Shown here one piece after another: positions 5,750 through 6,802 of a stretch of 6,802 bases of DNA. Under the pieces are notes generated by a model. That model saw only the letters and a program-made list of their open reading frames with translations, was not told the DNA's origin and ran no database searches. A program made the translations under genes and the position numbers. The stretch spans positions 1 through 6,802 of the forward strand of contig JAJFMR010000172.1 in the NCBI GenBank assembly GCA_020696915.1, given 5' to 3'. Every line of letters starts with the position of its first letter. Within the stretch, counting starts at the first letter, position 1. The DNA is from Rhizobiaceae bacterium. Lineage in GTDB: Bacteria > Pseudomonadota > Alphaproteobacteria > Rhizobiales > Rhizobiaceae.

Positions 5750-6802
5750 ATGGACACGCAGCGAGATCAAAAAGCAGCATCGGCAAGCCACGCTCCCCGG
5801 AAAGCCGCAGAAAAGCAGGAGCCCGCTCTGCATGAGCAACGGGCCCGCCAGGCAGGGCGCGGGCGCGACGCGGAAAAGCCTTCCGAGATCCCGGCCAGAG
5901 GCTGGATGGACGTCTTCTGGCGGGTCTGGGAGGGGGTGAGCGAGGACCGCCTGCTGCTGGTCGCCGCCGGGACGACCTTCTTCCTGTTGCTCGCGCTGGT
6001 CCCCGCCCTTGCCGCCTTCGTTTCGCTCTATGGCTTCGTTGCCGATCCAGGCACGATCGCCGAACACATTGCTTTTCTCGGCGGCGTCCTGCCGTCCGGA
6101 GGCATGGAGATCATCAGCGGGCAGTTGCAGTCGCTTGCCGACCAGAACAGCAGTGCGCTGAGCGTCGGCTTCCTGTCCGGCCTCGCCATTGCGCTGTGGA
6201 GCGCCAACAGCGGCATCAAGAGCCTGTTCGAGGGCATGAACGTCGCCTATGGCGAGACGGAGAAGCGCGGCTTCGTCAGGCTCAACCTCCTGTCGCTGGC
6301 ATTCACGCTCGGCGCCATCGTCATCGGCATCGGGCTGATCGCCTCGGTCGGCGTGGTCCCGGCGTTGCTCGCGCTGCTGCGGCTCGACGGGTGGGCCGAG
6401 ATTCTGATCAGCGTGCTGCGCTGGCCGCTGCTCCTGCTGATGGTCGGTGCCGGCATGATCGTCATCTACCGTTACGGTCCGAGCCGCGAGCGGGCAAAAT
6501 GGCGCTGGCTGACATGGGGAGGGGTGGTTGCCACGGTGGTCTGGGTCGCGGCCTCGATAGGGTTCTCCTTCTATCTGCAGAACTTCGCCGACTACAACGC
6601 CACATATGGGACGCTCGGAGCGGTGATCGGCTTCATGATGTGGACCTGGATATCGGTGATCATCCTGCTCGTCGGGGCCGAGCTGAACGCGGAACTCGAA
6701 CACCAGACGGCCAGGGATTCCACGACCGGGCCGCCGCGGGAGCTGGGCAACCGTGGCGCGGTGATGGCCGATACGGTAGGAAAGGCAGCCGACGACGACG
6801 CT
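5750..6802 (+). CDS. YihY/BrkB (RbN-like) family inner-membrane protein, 3' end outside window
   Basis: The product of this family is a multi-pass inner-membrane protein. It was once named ribonuclease BN in error and is related to BrkB of Bordetella; its transport or structural role is not settled. The visible 351 residues begin with a long charged cytoplasmic tail rich in Lys, Arg, Glu and Gln (1-50), then GWMDVFWRVWEGVSEDR (51-67) and about six membrane segments: about 70-97, 136-152, 181-210, 217-240, 254-275 and 287-312. Family marks are FFLLLALVPALAAFVSLYG (77-95), IALWSANSGIKSLFEGMNVAY (start 147), RYGPSRERAKWRW (241-253), and YNATYGTLGAVIGFMMWTW (282-300) followed by ILLVGAELNAELE (305-317). 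A hydrophilic C-terminus follows and should end soon after the window edge. ATG 5750 has AAAGG six bases upstream and is the first start giving this frame. It is divergent from the YceI-OmpA gene. Nothing suggests damage. Confidence 0.93.
   Translation, partial: MDTQRDQKAASASHAPRKAAEKQEPALHEQRARQAGRGRDAEKPSEIPARGWMDVFWRVWEGVSEDRLLLVAAGTTFFLLLALVPALAAFVSLYGFVADPGTIAEHIAFLGGVLPSGGMEIISGQLQSLADQNSSALSVGFLSGLAIALWSANSGIKSLFEGMNVAYGETEKRGFVRLNLLSLAFTLGAIVIGIGLIASVGVVPALLALLRLDGWAEILISVLRWPLLLLMVGAGMIVIYRYGPSRERAKWRWLTWGGVVATVVWVAASIGFSFYLQNFADYNATYGTLGAVIGFMMWTWISVIILLVGAELNAELEHQTARDSTTGPPRELGNRGAVMADTVGKAADDDA

Noticed and set aside
5463..5786. N-terminal extension of the YceI-OmpA frame up to 5786
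   Set aside because: It would put about 108 Arg/Pro-rich residues before a clear signal peptide; ATG 5462 has its own ribosome binding site, and the extension overlaps the YihY start.
4593..5939. Plus-strand open frame of 448 codons antisense to the YceI-OmpA gene and running into the YihY start
   Set aside because: It lies opposite a clear exported protein and overlaps the real start of the YihY gene; its composition is that of a shadow frame.
5714..6703. Minus-strand open frame of 329 codons antisense to the YihY gene
   Set aside because: It is Gln/Asp/His/Arg-rich and repetitive in character, typical of the reverse strand of a membrane protein gene.

Overview
The window looks like chromosomal DNA of an alphaproteobacterium of the order Hyphomicrobiales (Rhizobiales), probably a Mesorhizobium/Phyllobacteriaceae-type organism. 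Three things suggest this: the high GC content, the gene order (ydcF-like / ftsX / ftsE divergent from a membrane-anchored protein and hpt), and a CtrA-type TTAA-N7-TTAA box in the divergent promoter region. The assignment rests on gene content and protein style, not on a database search. No mobile element, RNA gene, CRISPR array or integration scar is visible.

Left part (1-2347, minus strand). A cell-envelope operon is read right to left: ftsE (ABC ATPase), ftsX (membrane partner, overlapping ftsE by 8 bases) and a YdcF/SanA-family (DUF218) protein that runs off the left edge. FtsE and FtsX form the complex that couples the cytokinetic ring to peptidoglycan hydrolysis. The ydcF-like gene appears to carry a frameshift in its N-terminal membrane anchor.

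Middle (2348-3820). A short divergent intergenic region holds a perfect CtrA-type box and a 9-bp inverted repeat. Reading right from it are a single-pass membrane protein with a DUF3426-like C-terminal domain but no zinc ribbon, and hpt (hypoxanthine phosphoribosyltransferase) 14 bases later. About 105 bases without a gene separate hpt from the converging cytochrome gene.

Right part (3821-6802). On the minus strand lie a periplasmic YceI-OmpA two-domain protein and, downstream of it, a small exported mono-heme c-type cytochrome-like protein, probably in one transcript. Divergent from them is a YihY/BrkB-family inner-membrane protein that runs off the right edge.

Overall this is an ordinary core region for envelope and division functions. 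The points most worth a second look are the CtrA box at ftsE, the apparent ydcF frameshift, the YceI-OmpA fusion next to the small cytochrome, the cysteine-free DUF3426-like protein, and the Glu at the catalytic Asp position of the phosphoribosyltransferase. I see no strong evidence for a wholly new biological system.
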